A DNA stretch of 6,466 nucleotides from Aquificota bacterium (lineage in GTDB: Bacteria > Thermosulfidibacterota > Thermosulfidibacteria > Thermosulfidibacterales > Thermosulfidibacteraceae). The notes under the pieces were generated by a model. The model was given only the letters and a program-made list of their open reading frames with translations, was not told the origin of the DNA and did no database searches. The stretch spans positions 1-6,466 of the forward strand of contig WGAU01000105.1 in assembly GCA_015494645.1 (NCBI GenBank). The letters are read 5' to 3'. This document shows, piece after piece, positions 5,649 to 6,466 of the stretch (its first letter is position 1; every line of letters begins with the position of its first letter). The translations under genes were made by a program, and so were the position numbers.

Positions 5649-5663
5649 GAGCATTAATATATT

Positions 5664-6466
5664 TCAGAGGGCTAAAAGCTCCAAAGCTTTATCTATCACC
5701 TGCTCCACCGGTATGGTTGAAGTGCAGGAAGAATCACAACTTCGTTTGAAACAGCCTGCCGAAGGGCACAAACATTTTATCACTTCAGCATCACCAAAGG
5801 GAGCGTTTCTTTCCCAAAGAGACGGGCCATAAAGACCCAAGCACCTTTTCCCCAAAGCCGCCGCAACGTGCAAAAGTCCCGTATCGGGACCTATCACAAG
5901 AAGGCTCCCTTCAAGGACAGCCATTGCCTTTCTCAAAGGAAGATTGGAAAGCAACCATGGGGAAAGGCCCCTCAATCTCCCTTCGTCTCCAATCCCGCAG
6001 AGTAAAAATAGAGGAACGTCCGATCTTGCAAGCCACATACCAACAAATCGCCGACACCAAGATACAGAAAGTGCCTTAGTAGGCCATGCGGCAGATGGAA
6101 GAAGCACCGCATATTTTTCAGGAAAACGCCTCCTCGCCCAGTCCTTTTCATCCTCAGACACCCTCAAGCAGAAGTCGTAAACGCCATCATCTTCTATGGA
6201 CAAAGATTCACAGATAAGCTCCCTCATCATCTCAACCACATGAAGCTTTTGCGGAGAGACCCTGTCCGTGTAAGCCAAAGAAGCAAGTGGTTCTTTAAGA
6301 TACTTTCTGTCAAACCCGCAACGCTTTTTTCCAGTGAACAAAGATATGGCTGCGGTTTTCAAAAGTCCTTGAAGATCCACAACAACATCAAACCTTTTTA
6401 GGGGTATGCTCAAAAGCTCTTTTGCACCAACAAGTTCATCCACAAAGCAAACATCCCTGAACAAAG
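5664..6466 (-). CDS. Glycosyltransferase family 9, LPS heptosyltransferase I-like (5' end beyond window)
   Basis: The last 267 or so codons of a GT9 glycosyltransferase are present. Roughly 60-70 N-terminal residues, including the glycine-rich acceptor-binding loop, lie past the right edge, and the leftmost readable TTG is internal. The fragment has FDVVVDLQGLLKTA (25-38) and KRCGFDRKYLKEPLAS (47-62), both resembling WaaC. PSAAWPTKALS (123-133) follows, then PDTGLLHVAAALG (193-205) and LYGPS (211-215), the ADP-heptose-binding C-domain motifs. A cysteine cluster (C231, C233, C238, C243, C247) near the end recurs in many GT9 proteins as CxPxxGCxKRxC. The enzyme should act at the cytosolic face of the inner membrane, adding heptose or a related sugar to lipid A-Kdo core. 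The first heptose (WaaC) role is the best guess; another GT9 activity cannot be excluded. It precedes the HEPN-MNT pair by 27 nt. Confidence 0.88.
   Translation of the reverse strand, partial: LFRDVCFVDELVGAKELLSIPLKRFDVVVDLQGLLKTAAISLFTGKKRCGFDRKYLKEPLASLAYTDRVSPQKLHVVEMMRELICESLSIEDDGVYDFCLRVSEDEKDWARRRFPEKYAVLLPSAAWPTKALSVSWCRRFVGMWLARSDVPLFLLCGIGDEGRLRGLSPWLLSNLPLRKAMAVLEGSLLVIGPDTGLLHVAAALGKRCLGLYGPSLWERNAPFGDAEVIKCLCPSAGCFKRSCDSSCTSTIPVEQVIDKALELLAL

Noticed and set aside
4900..5654. Mobile element around the HEPN-MNT pair
   Set aside because: No transposase, integrase, terminal inverted repeat or obvious target duplication could be seen at 4890-4900 or 5650-5665. Only the low GC suggests transfer.
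1..6466. tRNA, rRNA, CRISPR arrays or tandem repeats
   Set aside because: The window is filled with coding sequence. The largest non-coding gap is 55 nt, and no repeated units or cloverleaf sequence were noticed.

Overview
The window is a densely packed, entirely minus-strand stretch of bacterial chromosome. It holds nine protein-coding genes and no RNA gene, IS element or CRISPR array that I can see. Two genes are cut by the window edges. Read in the direction of transcription (high to low coordinates) the order is: a GT9 glycosyltransferase resembling LPS heptosyltransferase I (5' part missing), an MNT-type nucleotidyltransferase, a HEPN-domain protein, a WbpE-type sugar aminotransferase, then a 55-nt gap. 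After the gap come a CstA-family carbon-starvation/peptide or pyruvate permease, an 86-aa unrecognised hydrophobic protein, an ArsA/Get3-family ATPase, a 208-aa single-pass membrane protein of unknown function, and the first 77 codons of a ZIP-family metal transporter running off the left edge.

Organism: the heptosyltransferase-like and WbpE-like genes point to a Gram-negative, LPS-making bacterium. Very compact gene packing (ATGA/TTGA/GTGA overlaps), Lys/Arg/Glu-rich proteins with many AGA/AGG Arg codons, and a HEPN-MNT pair are common in thermophilic lineages such as Thermodesulfobacteria, Aquificota or thermophilic Desulfobacterota. This placement is inference, not a taxonomic identification.

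Layout: 6466-3786 is an envelope-polysaccharide segment (GT9 and sugar aminotransferase) interrupted by a HEPN-MNT pair. By hand count the pair is about 33% GC in two 120-nt samples, against about 53% in samples of GT9 and CstA, 48% in the ArsA gene and 44% in the aminotransferase, so it looks like an acquired cassette. 3730-1 is a second block. After a 55-nt gap carrying a strong Shine-Dalgarno, CstA is followed by four genes whose ends overlap by 4-23 nt, so they are almost certainly translated from one message.

The most intriguing part is the tightly coupled set of CstA, 86-aa hydrophobic protein, Get3/ArsA-like ATPase, 208-aa membrane-anchored protein and ZIP transporter. The ATPase keeps the whole nucleotide machinery of Get3/ArsA but has only one cysteine, so neither the ArsA metalloid site nor the Get3 CxxC zinc site can be present. 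Its two unrecognised neighbours both have membrane segments. A small membrane-protein targeting or transporter-assembly module is a reasonable hypothesis, but the sequence does not prove it.
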